Origin: Rhizobium ecuadorense
GTDB lineage: Bacteria; Pseudomonadota; Alphaproteobacteria; Rhizobiales; Rhizobiaceae
Length of the DNA: 48,479 bases
Assembly (NCBI RefSeq): GCF_001187535.1
Contig: NZ_LFIO01000302.1
Coordinates: forward strand, 1 to 48,479
Direction: 5' to 3'
A program made the translations under genes and the position numbers. This document shows, in pieces, positions 1 to 8,648 of the stretch; the stretch's first letter is position 1; each line of letters starts with the position of its first letter. The notes under the pieces were generated by a model. The model was not told the DNA's origin. It was given only the letters and a program-made list of their open reading frames with translations, and did no database searches.

Positions 1-51
1 ATCCGACTCCGTTTGAGCCAACAGAATGCTTCAATCTAACCAGGAAAGGCT

Positions 52-588
52 CTAGATCGGGTTTGCGCCTTCCGCAAAAGTTTCAAGCTCGGGGTCGAAA
101 TCGACCTCGACGACATTGTTGAAGACGGCGGTGGCCAGCATGATGCCGGCGAAAGCGACGAGATCGACCAGCGTCTTGGTCTCGTAGCGCTCCTTCAGCT
201 TCGCCCAGAGCTCGGCGGGAACAGCGTTGGAATCGGTGACAACAGCCCTGCCGAAGGCATCGAGCAGCGCTTCCGTTTGAGAAAGCTCCAGCGCGTCCGG
301 ATCGAAACCCTTGTTGATCAGCGCCCGGCGAAAGAAGGTGATGGCGATCTTCGATTTCGCCGCCTTCGAGATCGCATGCGAGAAAATCCAGATCTCCCGG
401 TCGCTGATGACGGGATCGAGCTCGGCCCGCAACGTGAACCATTCGGCGTAGATGCGATGGGCGGCGGGCGAATGCAGGAGAGTCCGCTTCATATTGGTCA
501 TGCGCCCGCGCAGCGTGACTTCCTCGTCATGTGCCGCCCGAACCTCTTGCGATGCGGTATCGTAATCGATCTGCGGGAGGTGGCTCAT
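52..588 (-). CDS. AhpD-like / carboxymuconolactone decarboxylase family protein
   Basis: A 178-residue, largely helical protein of the AhpD-like superfamily. The central stretch (about residues 60-95, with SDREIWIFSHAISKAAKS) sits where AhpD enzymes carry the redox motif CxxCxxxH, but no such cysteine pair is present, so peroxidase-partner activity is unlikely. The family otherwise covers decarboxylases and many proteins of unknown function. The gene diverges from the cupin gene at 677 with an 88-base gap, and the two may act on related small aromatic or keto compounds; that link is inferred only from position. The start ATG at 588 has only a weak ribosome-binding site (a GGAAAG about 9 bases away). 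Family assignment is fairly safe; the reaction is unknown. Confidence 0.7.
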   Translation of the reverse strand: MSHLPQIDYDTASQEVRAAHDEEVTLRGRMTNMKRTLLHSPAAHRIYAEWFTLRAELDPVISDREIWIFSHAISKAAKSKIAITFFRRALINKGFDPDALELSQTEALLDAFGRAVVTDSNAVPAELWAKLKERYETKTLVDLVAFAGIMLATAVFNNVVEVDFDPELETFAEGANPI

Positions 589-620
589 CGGGTGAAACGC
601 TTTCCTTGAAGATAAATCCG

Positions 621-649
621 CTTGGCCGCCGCGCGGCGCCTACCTAGAT
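621..649 (+). promoter_or_regulatory. Candidate housekeeping promoter of the cupin gene
   Basis: CTTGGC (621-626), a 17-base spacer and CTAGAT (644-649) match the rhizobial sigma-70 form CTTGAC-N17-CTATAT at most positions. A start of transcription near 656 would leave about 20 bases of leader containing the GGAGG that precedes the ATG at 677. Predicted by eye only. Confidence 0.45.
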
Positions 650-676
650 TGTTTACACCGAAGATGGAGGCAGCGC

Positions 677-1150
677 ATGAGCGACGACCACGAGCATTCG
701 CATATCGACTGGCGGGAACATGGCGTCAAGGTCATTCCCGGCAATTCGCTCGATGCGAACACCGCGCAGACGCCGGGCATGAACCGCGCCGCCGCGATCA
801 ACAATGCCCGCGCCGGCGCCGAGAAGATCTGGGCCGGCACGGTGACGATCCATGCCAACGCCAAGACCGGCGCCCATCATCACGGCGATCTCGAAAGCAT
901 CATCTATGTGGTCAAGGGCAAGGCCCGGATGCGCTGGGGCGAGCATCTGGAATTTACCGCCGAGGCCGGCCCCGGCGATTTCATCTATGTCCCGCCCTAT
1001 GTGCCGCATCAGGAGATCAATGCCAGTCGCGACGAGACGCTGGAATGCGTGCTCGTCCGCTCAGGCCAGGAACCTGTTGTCGTCAACCTCGATATCGAGC
1101 CTGTGGAGAAGCCGGAAGATGTGCCCTGGATCGACCCGATCCATCGCTGA
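677..1150 (+). CDS. Cupin-domain protein
   Basis: A 157-residue single-domain cupin. Both cupin motifs are visible: the first around residues 56-75 (HHHGDLE, followed by IIYVVKGKARM) gives the usual His-His-Glu metal ligands, and the second around 95-110 (PGDFIYVPPYVPHQE) supplies the last His. A mononuclear metal-binding dioxygenase, isomerase or sugar-binding role is possible; substrate cannot be read from the sequence. The N-terminus is rich in His and Asp (DDHEHSHIDW). The start is well placed: GGAGG lies 6 bases before the ATG. It diverges from the AhpD-like gene and converges on ugpC, whose stop codon lies 13 bases after this one. Confidence 0.75.
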   Translation: MSDDHEHSHIDWREHGVKVIPGNSLDANTAQTPGMNRAAAINNARAGAEKIWAGTVTIHANAKTGAHHHGDLESIIYVVKGKARMRWGEHLEFTAEAGPGDFIYVPPYVPHQEINASRDETLECVLVRSGQEPVVVNLDIEPVEKPEDVPWIDPIHR

Positions 1151-1162
1151 TGCCAACGCCCG

Positions 1163-2272
1163 TCAGGCGTGAACCGCATCCGCCCCGCTCGTGGCCGGCT
1201 TCTCGATGATCCGGCCGGTATCGGCGGCATAAAGGTGGATCGCATTGTGATCGATCGCGATGCCGATCAGGTCGCCCGACTTCACGGTCACGGCCTCGGT
1301 CAGCGCCACGGCGAAGGGCAGCCCGTCGAAATCGGCATGAACGACACGGCTCGCGCCGAGTTCCTCGATGAAGTCGGCCGTTGCAACCAGGGCGCCGGGC
1401 GCATCCGGCGCCACCAGCCGGGCGGCTTCGGCGCGCATGCCGAGCACGACCCGTTTGCCTTTCAGGCTCGCAGCGCGCTCGCGCGGCAAAGCGATCTTGC
1501 GGCTCTGGTCGTAGACGAAGACGCCCTCGTCGTTGATCGTGCCTTCGAGCAGGTTCATTGCCGGCGTGCCGACGAAGCCGGCGACGAAACGCGACACCGG
1601 ATGATGATAGACCTCCTCAGGCGTGCCGACCTGCTCCACCCTGCCGCCGTTCATCACTACCAGCCGGTCGGCCAGCGTCATCGCCTCGGTCTGGTCATGC
1701 GTGACGAAGATCGAGGTGGCCCCGAGACGGCGGTGCAGGCGGCGGATTTCGGCGCGCATGGCGATGCGCAGCTTGGCGTCGAGGTTCGACAGCGGCTCGT
1801 CGAAGAGGAACACCTTCGGTTCGCGGATCATCGCGCGGCCCATGGCGACGCGCTGGCGCTGGCCGCCGGAAAGGGCGGCGGGCCGGCGGTCGAGGAAGGG
1901 TTCGAGGCTGAGCGCCTTGGCAACCTCGGCGACGCGGCGCTCACGCTCCGCCTTCGCGACCCTCGCCACCTTCAAGGCATAACCGATATTCTCGGCGACC
2001 GTCATGTGCGGATAGAGCGCATAGTTCTGGAACACCATGGCGCAGCCGCGCTCGCGCGGCTCCAGTTGGTTGACGACACGTCCGTCGATGGCGATTTCGC
2101 CGCCGCTGATTTCCTCGAGGCCGGCGATCATGCGCAGCAGCGTGGATTTGCCGCAGCCGGACGGACCGAGGATGACGATAAATTCGCCGGTCTGGATCTC
2201 CAGGTCGACGCCGTGAACGACGGGAGTCTTGCCGTAGCTCTTTTTCACATCACGGATTGAGATCGGTGCCAC
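1163..2272 (-). CDS. ugpC: sn-Glycerol-3-phosphate ABC transporter ATPase UgpC
   Basis: A 369-residue MalK/UgpC-type ATPase that drives uptake through UgpA/UgpE. Walker A (GPSGCGKST) lies near residue 37, the Q-loop in [10 protein letters not shown], the signature [14 protein letters not shown] near 134, Walker [14 protein letters not shown] and the switch His in [18 protein letters not shown]-terminal regulatory TOBE domain follows (about 240-360). The start is GTG, chosen because AAGGAG lies 7 bases upstream and overlaps the stop codon of ugpE; this implies translational coupling. It is the last gene of the ugpB-A-E-C operon. MalK-type ATPases are exchangeable between systems, so the substrate is inferred from UgpB. 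Confidence 0.9.
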   Translation of the reverse strand: MAPISIRDVKKSYGKTPVVHGVDLEIQTGEFIVILGPSGCGKSTLLRMIAGLEEISGGEIAIDGRVVNQLEPRERGCAMVFQNYALYPHMTVAENIGYALKVARVAKAERERRVAEVAKALSLEPFLDRRPAALSGGQRQRVAMGRAMIREPKVFLFDEPLSNLDAKLRIAMRAEIRRLHRRLGATSIFVTHDQTEAMTLADRLVVMNGGRVEQVGTPEEVYHHPVSRFVAGFVGTPAMNLLEGTINDEGVFVYDQSRKIALPRERAASLKGKRVVLGMRAEAARLVAPDAPGALVATADFIEELGASRVVHADFDGLPFAVALTEAVTVKSGDLIGIAIDHNAIHLYAADTGRIIEKPATSGADAVHA

Positions 2273-2284
2273 AGGACTGCTCCT

Positions 2285-3199
2285 TCACTTCTCGGTAGAG
2301 ATAAGGCCACGCACGAACCAGCGCTGCATCAGGATGACGAGCACCAGCGGCGGCGACATGATGATAAGTGTACCTGCCATGGCGACGTTCCAGTCGGGCA
2401 GGCCAAATTCGGACGGGATGAGGGTCTTGAGCTGCGTCACCGCAATGCCGAAATTCGGATCGGTGGTGATCAGCAATGGCCAGAGATACTGGTTCCAGGC
2501 CCAGACGAACATGATGGTGAACAGCGCGATCATGTTTGGCCGCGACAGCGGCACCAGAATGTCCCAGAAAAACCGGACCGGACCCGACCCGTCCATCTTC
2601 GAGGCCTCGGCAAGCTCGTCGGGAACGGTCAGGTAAAACTGGCGGTAAAGGAAGGTACCGGTCGCGGTGGCGACGAGCGGCGCCACGAGACCGGTATAGG
2701 AATTCAACAGACCCCATTCGAGCTTGATCTGGATGCCGGACACCCAGGCGACCAGCGCAGTGATTCCGGTGATATCGAGGATCGTCTGGAAAGGCTGCAG
2801 CGCGTTGGCGGCAATCGAATAAGTCGGCACGATGCGCACTTCCAGCGGCAGCATCAGCGTGATGAAGATGATCCAGAAGATCAGATGTCGGCCGCGGAAG
2901 CGAAAGTAGACGATCGAGAAGGCCGCCATGGCCGAAAGGATGACCTTGCCGGCGCCGACCGCTGTGGCGAAGATGATGCTGTGGATCAGCTTGTTGCCGA
3001 GATCGGCGCGGGTCCAGGCAGCCTGTGCATTTTCCCAGAAATGCGAACTCGGGGTCAGCGGCAGCGGCACGCGGTTGACCGTCTCCAGATCGAGCGTCGA
3101 TGCGATGATGACGATGACGAAAGGCAGAAGCGCGATCACCATGCCGAGCGCGAGAATGGTGTAGCAGATAAAGTTGAATATCGGCGTGCGTTCGATCAT
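2285..3199 (-). CDS. ugpE: sn-Glycerol-3-phosphate ABC transporter permease UgpE
   Basis: A 304-residue MalG-type inner-membrane permease with about six membrane segments, the first at residues 10-33. The EAA loop that contacts the ATPase reads ELAEASKMDGSGPVRFFWDILVPLS at about residues 192-216, matching the family pattern EAAxxDGA/S-8x-IxLP. It forms the translocation pore with UgpA. The ATG lies 10 bases after the stop of ugpA, and its stop lies inside the ribosome-binding site of ugpC, so the four genes form one operon. It closely resembles the UgpE family in length and sequence. Confidence 0.88.
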   Translation of the reverse strand: MIERTPIFNFICYTILALGMVIALLPFVIVIIASTLDLETVNRVPLPLTPSSHFWENAQAAWTRADLGNKLIHSIIFATAVGAGKVILSAMAAFSIVYFRFRGRHLIFWIIFITLMLPLEVRIVPTYSIAANALQPFQTILDITGITALVAWVSGIQIKLEWGLLNSYTGLVAPLVATATGTFLYRQFYLTVPDELAEASKMDGSGPVRFFWDILVPLSRPNMIALFTIMFVWAWNQYLWPLLITTDPNFGIAVTQLKTLIPSEFGLPDWNVAMAGTLIIMSPPLVLVILMQRWFVRGLISTEK

Positions 3200-3209
3200 G
3201 TCCGCGACC

Positions 3210-4094
3210 TCACTTGTAGTGCACGCGCCGCTCGATGAAGCGGAACTGGAAGATGGTGAGCAGGACGACGAGCGCCATCAGGATGATCGACTGGGCGGCG
3301 GCGCCCGAATAATCGAGCCCCCTGAAGCCGTCGAAATAGATCTTGTAGACCATGAGTTCGGTCGCCCGCGCCGGTCCGCCCTGCGTCATGACGTCGACGA
3401 TGCCGAAAGAATCCTGGAAGCTTTCGGTGATGTTGATGACGAGCAGGAAAAACAAGGTCGGCGTCAGCAGCGGCAACTGGAGATCCCACATGCGGCGCAG
3501 CGGCCCGGAGCCGTCCATGGCCGCGGCCTCGATCAGCGAACGCGGAATGCCCTGGAGAGCCGAAAGGAAGAAGATGAAATTATAGCCGATATATTTCCAG
3601 GAAAAAGCAATGATGACGGCGATCATCGCATCCTTGCCGTCGAGCGCCGGATTCCACAGACCCGGCCAGACATGGTTGATGACGGAGAGAAGGCCGGCCT
3701 CCGGCGCCAGGATGAAGCGGAAGGCGAGTCCGAGAGCGGGCGCGGCAATCGCGTAAGGCCAGATGAAGACCGAACGGTAGATTTTGTGGCCGCGCAGTTC
3801 ACGATCCGTCAAAAGCGCCAGGATGAGCGCCATCCCCATGGCGATGGCGGTCGAGCTGAAGCCGAAGATCATGCTGCGGGTGATCGACTCCCAATAGATC
3901 GGATCGCTGAGCAACTGCTTGAAATTGTCGAAACCGACCCAGGCATTGCCGCCGCCCCATGGCTGCTCGAGCGTGAAGGCCCAATAGAGCGCCTGCGCAC
4001 TCGGCCAGTAGAAGAAGACGAAGATCAGCAGCAGCATCGGAAAGGCGAAGAGCAGTCCGATCGTCGTCGAGGAGAAAGTGACGCGCTTTTCCAT
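3210..4094 (-). CDS. ugpA: sn-Glycerol-3-phosphate ABC transporter permease UgpA
   Basis: A 294-residue MalF-type permease. Stretches shared with enterobacterial UgpA include YNFIFFLSALQGIPRSLIEA and the C-terminal SAAAQSIILM region, and the EAA loop (IEAAAMDGSGPLRRMWDLQLP) sits at about residues 190-210. Six membrane segments are predicted. It pairs with UgpE in the membrane. A 122-base gap containing a GC-rich hairpin separates it from ugpB, which would let the binding protein be made in excess over the permeases. The start codon at 4094 has no strong Shine-Dalgarno sequence. Confidence 0.88.
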   Translation of the reverse strand: MEKRVTFSSTTIGLLFAFPMLLLIFVFFYWPSAQALYWAFTLEQPWGGGNAWVGFDNFKQLLSDPIYWESITRSMIFGFSSTAIAMGMALILALLTDRELRGHKIYRSVFIWPYAIAAPALGLAFRFILAPEAGLLSVINHVWPGLWNPALDGKDAMIAVIIAFSWKYIGYNFIFFLSALQGIPRSLIEAAAMDGSGPLRRMWDLQLPLLTPTLFFLLVINITESFQDSFGIVDVMTQGGPARATELMVYKIYFDGFRGLDYSGAAAQSIILMALVVLLTIFQFRFIERRVHYK

Positions 4095-4168
4095 GAGTGG
4101 TCGTTTTCGCCATAGTTAGGCGCGGCGGCAGTTCGCATCCGCGACTGATTAAGAGAGCTTACAAAGAC

Positions 4169-4200
4169 GCACCCGGCGCGCGCGCAAGGCGGCCGGGTGC
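4169..4200 (-). terminator. Intercistronic hairpin between ugpB and ugpA
   Basis: A 9-base perfect inverted repeat, GCACCCGGC (4169-4177) and GCCGGGTGC (4192-4200), encloses a 14-base GC-rich loop. It lies 17 bases past the ugpB stop. There is no run of T on the minus strand after it, so it is more likely an mRNA-stabilising or attenuating stem than a full terminator. Such stems are common after periplasmic binding-protein genes. Confidence 0.6.
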
Positions 4201-4216
4201 GGCTCATATCAGCCGA

Positions 4217-5572
4217 TCAGGGGAGCTGAACGTTCTTGTAGGTCTGCTGGAAGCGGCGCAGCAGCTGGTTGCCGCGTTCGGCAGCGCCGTCGAGCGAAGC
4301 CTGGACGTCGGCATTGTTGACGAAAATCGCCTGCAGGCCGTTGGCGAGCTCGGTGCGGACCTGCAGCAGGCCGCCGAGGCGGATGCCGTGCGGCGCCGTG
4401 TCGTCGGCGGGCGATGTGGTCAGGCTCTGGATGGCGAGTTCGCGGCCGGCGTACGGTGCCTTGTCGTAGAAGCCCTGCTTCTTCAGGTACTCGAAGCCGG
4501 AGTTGCGAACCGGGATGTAGCCGGTCACGGTCGACCAGGTGAGGGCTTCTTCCGGCTTGGCGATGAAGTTGAAGAAGGCAGCGGCAGCCTTGTATTCGGC
4601 GTCGGTGTGGCCTTTCAGAACCCAGAGCGACGCGCCGCCGACATAGGAGCTGTGGCGGGTTGCATTGCCATAGGTCGGGAGCATCGCAACGCCCCAGTTC
4701 ATGCCCTGCTTGGCGGTGCGGCCGATATTGCCGTGGTCGCCGACCGAGGTCAGGATGACCTGGCAATCGCCGGCGGCGAAGGCTTCGACGAAGGTCTGGC
4801 CGACGGCCTTGTTCTTGATGAAGGCCAGTTTGTTGTCGTACCAGGACTTGAGGTCCTTGATGTAGCTGACGAGCAGCGGGTTCTTGTTGTAGGTCAGCTC
4901 GGCGTCGAGGCCTTCAAAGCCGTTCTTCTTCGTCGCGATCGCCTCGCCGTTGACGGCTTCGAACTGCTCGATGTACTGCCAGACTTCGTTGCTGGAGATG
5001 TCGAAGGCGAGCGGGCAGGCATAACCTGCATCCTTCAGAGCCTTGAAATCTTCGCCGGCTTCCTGCCAGGTGGCCGGAGCATGGTCCTTGCCGATCTTGG
5101 CGAAGGCATCCTTGTTCCAGTAGAGCAGCGCGGTCGAGGAGTTGAAGGGGAAGGAATACATCTCGCCCTTCGATGTCGCATAATAGTTTGCGATGCCGGA
5201 GAAATAATCCTTCCAGTCGACGGTGTAGCCCATGTCGGTCATCAGCTGGTTGGCCGGGTAGTAGGCGCCGGAAAGCATGATGTCGAGCGTGCCGGCGTCG
5301 GAGACCTGAGCGATGGTCGGCTGCTTGCCGGCGCGGAAGGCTGCGATCGTGTTCTGCAGGGAAGCGTCGTAGCTGCCCTGGCTGGTGCAGACGACTTCGT
5401 AATCGGCCTGCGACTGGTTGAACCGATCGCACTGTTCCTGGACACGCTTTGCGATGTCGCCGGAATTGCCGAACCAGAAGTCAATCTTGGTCTTATCGGC
5501 GGCGGCAGCGGGACCGGCAAGAAACGCTGTAGCGAGAAGGGCGCCAACGGCGCCGAGAAGCTTGGATTGCAT
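4217..5572 (-). CDS. ugpB: sn-Glycerol-3-phosphate periplasmic binding protein UgpB
   Basis: A 451-residue extracellular solute-binding protein. The N-terminus (MQSKLLGAVGALLATAFLAG, then PAAAA) is a Sec signal peptide cut near residue 24. UgpB-type landmarks are PFNSSTALLYWNKDAF, YVGGASLWVLKG and the C-terminal GNQLLRRFQQTYK, all close to the E. coli protein. It delivers glycerol-3-phosphate or glycerophosphodiesters to UgpAE. The reading frame stays open to 5632, but the ATG at 5572 is chosen because it begins the signal peptide and has GAGG about 6 bases upstream. A PHO-box-like site lies about 75-90 bases upstream, fitting induction by phosphate starvation. Confidence 0.9.
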   Translation of the reverse strand: MQSKLLGAVGALLATAFLAGPAAAADKTKIDFWFGNSGDIAKRVQEQCDRFNQSQADYEVVCTSQGSYDASLQNTIAAFRAGKQPTIAQVSDAGTLDIMLSGAYYPANQLMTDMGYTVDWKDYFSGIANYYATSKGEMYSFPFNSSTALLYWNKDAFAKIGKDHAPATWQEAGEDFKALKDAGYACPLAFDISSNEVWQYIEQFEAVNGEAIATKKNGFEGLDAELTYNKNPLLVSYIKDLKSWYDNKLAFIKNKAVGQTFVEAFAAGDCQVILTSVGDHGNIGRTAKQGMNWGVAMLPTYGNATRHSSYVGGASLWVLKGHTDAEYKAAAAFFNFIAKPEEALTWSTVTGYIPVRNSGFEYLKKQGFYDKAPYAGRELAIQSLTTSPADDTAPHGIRLGGLLQVRTELANGLQAIFVNNADVQASLDGAAERGNQLLRRFQQTYKNVQLP

Positions 5573-5935
5573 GAGAACCTCGAACGTAAAAGGGACGCGC
5601 ACTTTCGGCGCACGCCCTATTAGCTGGTCCATATTGCCGCGGCCAATGAATATTACATGACATGAAACGATCGAAATCGTGCCGTCACAAAACCTTCATT
5701 CGGATGTTATTTGCCGCAGCCGAGGCTATATTTAGAGAAGCCCCGCCAGCCTCCCCAGCGCACTGCCGAACAATCTTATTTGTATGCGAATAATCAGGAT
5801 TTTCAAGGGTTTTCAATATTTGCCTATATTGCGATGCAGCATCGCTATTGGCGAATACTCGCGCATGAAAACTTGCAAATTCGGCTATCTCTTTGCCCTT
5901 GCACTGCTGTGCAACGCCTGGTTTCAGCCCTGGGA
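5573..5935. other. Intergenic region between ugpB and the ROK gene
   Basis: 363 bases. The left third holds the ugpB leader and the PHO-box candidate. The right two thirds (about 5760-5935) is more AT-rich than its surroundings and should carry the 3' end of the ROK transcript, which runs towards ugpB. No clear rho-independent terminator was found. A 24-codon hydrophobic reading frame at 5865-5939 on the plus strand has no ribosome-binding site and is not called. Confidence 0.5.
5646..5663 (-). promoter_or_regulatory. Candidate PHO box (PhoB site) upstream of ugpB
   Basis: On the minus strand the 18 bases read ATGTCATGTAATATTCAT: two 7-base half-sites (ATGTCAT and TATTCAT) separated by GTAA, against the consensus CTGTCAT-N4-CTGTCAT. 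The first half matches at 6 of 7 positions and the second at 4 of 7, with the TCAT core intact in both. It lies 74-91 bases upstream of the ugpB ATG. Ugp operons are classic Pho regulon members. Confidence 0.55.
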
Positions 5936-7141
5936 TTAGAGGAAATCCTTTAAAATTGCGGCAAAGCGGGGATCGAATGCACGGCTGATCGGTCCGGCGG
6001 CGGCGCCGATCGCCACCGACCAGGGATCGGCCATGCCGGGCTGCAGGCGCGGCAGCATTCGGCCGGGTCGTTCAGCGATTGAGGGCAGCAACGGGCCGAT
6101 GGCCGCTATCAACCTGTTCACCAGCGCTTCCGGCGCACTGCCGCAGAGGATCACGGTCTCCGGATCGAAGACCGTTTCGATGAGATGGATGCTCCAGCGC
6201 AGGTCTGCTGCCGCCGCTTCGACCCAGGTTTCGATGCTTTGATCACCCCTTGAGGCAAGATCGTTGATGCGTGCATGCAGGCCGGGATCGGCGGGATCGG
6301 CCGAGAGATGCTGATAGAGCGAGGCGAGTGAAGCGCGATGTTCGAGCGGCGTCGATTTGCCGTCGGCAAACAGCAGCGCCATGCCGATCTCGCCGGCATT
6401 ACCGTTGGCGCCACAGTAGAGCTCACCGTTCAGAATGAGGCCGGCGCCGATGCCGTAGCCGACGAAGAGGCAGACGGCATGGTCGAGACCATGGGCGGCT
6501 CCGACCATGCGCTCGGCGGTCGCCGCCGCCGCCGCATCGTTCTGCAGGCCGACATCGAGCCCGGTGCCGGCGGTCAGTGTGTCCAGCAGCGGAAACTTCT
6601 GCCAGGCTTCCATCATCCACGGATCGTCGCCGCTGCCGGCGACCCCGAAGGGTCCCGGCATGGCGGCACCGAGGCCGACCAGCCGCTTTTCCGACTGCTG
6701 GACGATGCCGGCCAGCCTGGAACGCACATCGGCGACGAGATCGAGGATGACCTTTGTGCCCGTCGACGGGCCGCCTGGCGGAAGGCCGGCTTCTGCGCGC
6801 ACGAGAACACTGCCGATGAGATCGACGGCAACCGCCCGCGTCACATGCCGGTCGATCTGCAGGCCGATCGCGAAGGCGCCTTCGGGCACCAGCCGGTAGG
6901 GCGTCGAGGGCTGCCCCCTGCCCTTGCGCACCGGCTCCTGCGAACAGACGAGCCCATCACGCTCGAGTTCCTCGATGATATTGGATACCGTCTGCTTGGT
7001 CAGCCACGTCGCCCGCGCCAGATCGGCCCGTGAAAGCTGACCATTGACCCTCAAGGCGTCGATCATCACACGCCGGTTGTGCGCGCTGGTGCCTTCGTGG
7101 TTGGTGCCGCTCTTGGCCCGGATCGGCCTGACGTCATTCAT
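5936..7141 (-). CDS. ROK-family transcriptional repressor
   Basis: A 401-residue ROK (repressor, ORF, kinase) protein of the NagC/XylR type. Residues about 18-75 form a winged helix-turn-helix (NRRVMIDALRVNGQLSRAD, then LARATWLTKQTVSNIIEELE). The sugar-kinase fold follows, with GLGAAMPGPFG and the glycine-rich VGYGIGAGLILNGELYCGANG. The usual zinc motif CGxxGCxE is replaced by GANGNAGEIG with no cysteine cluster, so the zinc site seems lost. The ATG at 7141 has AGAGG 9 bases upstream; an upstream TTG at 7147 is less likely. It diverges from the sugar ABC operon at 7339, which it probably represses until a sugar or sugar phosphate binds. Confidence 0.82.
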   Translation of the reverse strand: MNDVRPIRAKSGTNHEGTSAHNRRVMIDALRVNGQLSRADLARATWLTKQTVSNIIEELERDGLVCSQEPVRKGRGQPSTPYRLVPEGAFAIGLQIDRHVTRAVAVDLIGSVLVRAEAGLPPGGPSTGTKVILDLVADVRSRLAGIVQQSEKRLVGLGAAMPGPFGVAGSGDDPWMMEAWQKFPLLDTLTAGTGLDVGLQNDAAAAATAERMVGAAHGLDHAVCLFVGYGIGAGLILNGELYCGANGNAGEIGMALLFADGKSTPLEHRASLASLYQHLSADPADPGLHARINDLASRGDQSIETWVEAAAADLRWSIHLIETVFDPETVILCGSAPEALVNRLIAAIGPLLPSIAERPGRMLPRLQPGMADPWSVAIGAAAGPISRAFDPRFAAILKDFL

Positions 7142-7163
7142 GTGCAATTGCCTCTTGACTCCA

Positions 7164-7192
7164 GTAGAATGTTCAAGAAGTAATAAGTCAAG
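7164..7192 (-). promoter_or_regulatory. Candidate promoter of the ROK gene
   Basis: On the minus strand CTTGAC (7187-7192), a 17-base spacer and TTCTAC (7164-7169) give a promoter of rhizobial sigma-70 form. The -35 element lies within the inverted repeat at 7184-7204, which would give autorepression. Confidence 0.4.
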
Positions 7193-7207
7193 ACAATTGA
7201 CTTAATA
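7181..7207. promoter_or_regulatory. Inverted repeat, candidate ROK operator
   Basis: TAAGTCAA (7184-7191) and TTGACTTA (7197-7204) form a perfect 8-base inverted repeat with a 5-base spacer; symmetry extends with one mismatch to 7181 and 7207. It sits between the divergent ROK gene and the ABC operon, overlapping the -35 element of the ROK promoter. ROK repressors bind AT-rich inverted repeats of this size. Confidence 0.6.
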
Positions 7208-7338
7208 AGGGACCGGAGAGTTCCAGGGAACGCAGGATGCCGACAACGGCTCCGACGACGCTCCGAGACGATTTCTCGAACACCGGTGGCGGAGGGCCGC
7301 CCTCGGCAATGCGTAAATGTCAAAAACTGGAGGCTGCA

Positions 7339-8577
7339 ATGCTGAAATCCTTTACCAAGACGCTTCTGGGTGCGGCTTTGATCGGCGCATCTCTTGTACC
7401 GCACGCTTTCGCCGAGACGACGCTGAACGCGCTTTTCATGGCGCAGGCCGCTTACAGCGAGGCCGATGTGCGCGCCATGACCGATGCCTTCGCCAAGGCG
7501 AACCCCGAGATCAAGGTCAATCTCGAATTCGTTCCCTACGAGGGCCTGCACGACAAGACCGTGCTGGCGCAGGGTTCCGGCGGCGGTTACGACGTCGTCC
7601 TCTTCGACGTCATCTGGCCGGCCGAATATGCCACCAACAAGGTGCTGGTCGACGTCTCCTCCCGTATCACCGAGGAGATGAAGAAAGGCGTGCTGCCGGG
7701 CGCCTGGACCACGGTGCAGTATGACGGCAAATATTACGGCATGCCGTGGATCCTCGATACCAAATACCTGTTCTACAACAAGGAAATCCTCGAAAAGGCC
7801 GGCATCAACGCGCCGCCGAAGACCTGGGACGAACTGACCGAGCAGGCAAAGACGATCAAGGACAAGGGTCTGCTCGCCACCCCGATCGCCTGGAGCTGGT
7901 CGCAGGCCGAAGCGGCGATCTGCGACTACACCACGCTCGTCAGCGCCTATGGCGGCGATTTCCTCAAGGATGGCAAGCCGGCCTTCCAGAGCGGCGGCGG
8001 TCTCGACGCTCTGAAATACATGGTCTCCAGCTATTCCTCCGGCCTGACCAATCCGAACTCCAAGGAGTTCCTGGAAGAGGACGTCCGCAAAGTCTTCGAA
8101 AACGGCGATGCCGCCTTCGCGCTCAACTGGACCTACATGTACAACATGGCCAACGACCCGAAGGACAGCAAGGTCGCGGGCAAGGTCGGCGTCGTGCCGG
8201 CGCCGGGTGTCGCCGGCAAGAGCGAGGCTTCGGCCGTCAACGGCTCGATGGGCCTCGGCATCACCTCCGCCAGTAAACATCCTGACGAGGCCTGGAAATA
8301 CATCACCTTCATGACCTCACAGGCGACGCAGAATACCTATGCCAAGCTCAGCCTGCCGATCTGGGCCTCCTCCTACGCGGACCCGGCTGTTACCACGGGC
8401 CAGGAAGAGCTGATCTCCGCCGCCAAGGTCGGCCTCGCCGCCATGTATCCGCGCCCAACAACGCCGAAATATCAGGAGCTTTCGACCGCGCTGCAGCAGG
8501 CGATCCAGGAATCGCTGCTCGGCCAGTCCACGCCTGAGGACGCGCTGAAGTCGGCGGCCGATAATAGCGGCCTCTGA
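7339..8577 (+). CDS. Sugar ABC transporter periplasmic binding protein
   Basis: A 412-residue family-1 extracellular solute-binding protein. The signal peptide (MLKSFTKTLLGAALIGASLV, then PHAFA) is cut near residue 25. The mature part has the usual FYNKEILEKAGI and PPKTWDEL hinge-region motifs and NGSMGLGITSASKHPDEAW near the C-terminal lobe. GGAGG 5-6 bases before the ATG at 7339 fixes the start; an in-frame extension back to 7237 has no signal. It is the first gene of an operon with two permeases, a SIS protein, a PfkB kinase and an ATPase, so its ligand is probably a sugar or sugar derivative that is phosphorylated inside the cell. Confidence 0.88.
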   Translation: MLKSFTKTLLGAALIGASLVPHAFAETTLNALFMAQAAYSEADVRAMTDAFAKANPEIKVNLEFVPYEGLHDKTVLAQGSGGGYDVVLFDVIWPAEYATNKVLVDVSSRITEEMKKGVLPGAWTTVQYDGKYYGMPWILDTKYLFYNKEILEKAGINAPPKTWDELTEQAKTIKDKGLLATPIAWSWSQAEAAICDYTTLVSAYGGDFLKDGKPAFQSGGGLDALKYMVSSYSSGLTNPNSKEFLEEDVRKVFENGDAAFALNWTYMYNMANDPKDSKVAGKVGVVPAPGVAGKSEASAVNGSMGLGITSASKHPDEAWKYITFMTSQATQNTYAKLSLPIWASSYADPAVTTGQEELISAAKVGLAAMYPRPTTPKYQELSTALQQAIQESLLGQSTPEDALKSAADNSGL

Positions 8578-8648
8578 AGCCGGCACGAACTCCGGGCGGC
8601 GCCTGTCGCCGCCCCCTCCAAACCTATGAATGAAGAAGGGTCGCCTCG

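Noticed and set aside
1169..2260. Plus-strand open frame of 363 codons opposite ugpC
   Set aside because: Complete overlap with a textbook ABC ATPase gene and no protein-family features of its own.
4097..5623. Long open frame (about 508 codons) on the plus strand opposite ugpB
   Set aside because: It is antisense to a clear UgpB gene, its composition reflects the complement of GC-rich codons, and it has no recognisable domain or ribosome-binding site.
5865..5939. 24-codon hydrophobic reading frame (MKTCKFGYLFALALLCNAWF...)
   Set aside because: No ribosome-binding site, overlaps the 3' end of the ROK gene, and nothing similar is seen elsewhere in the window.
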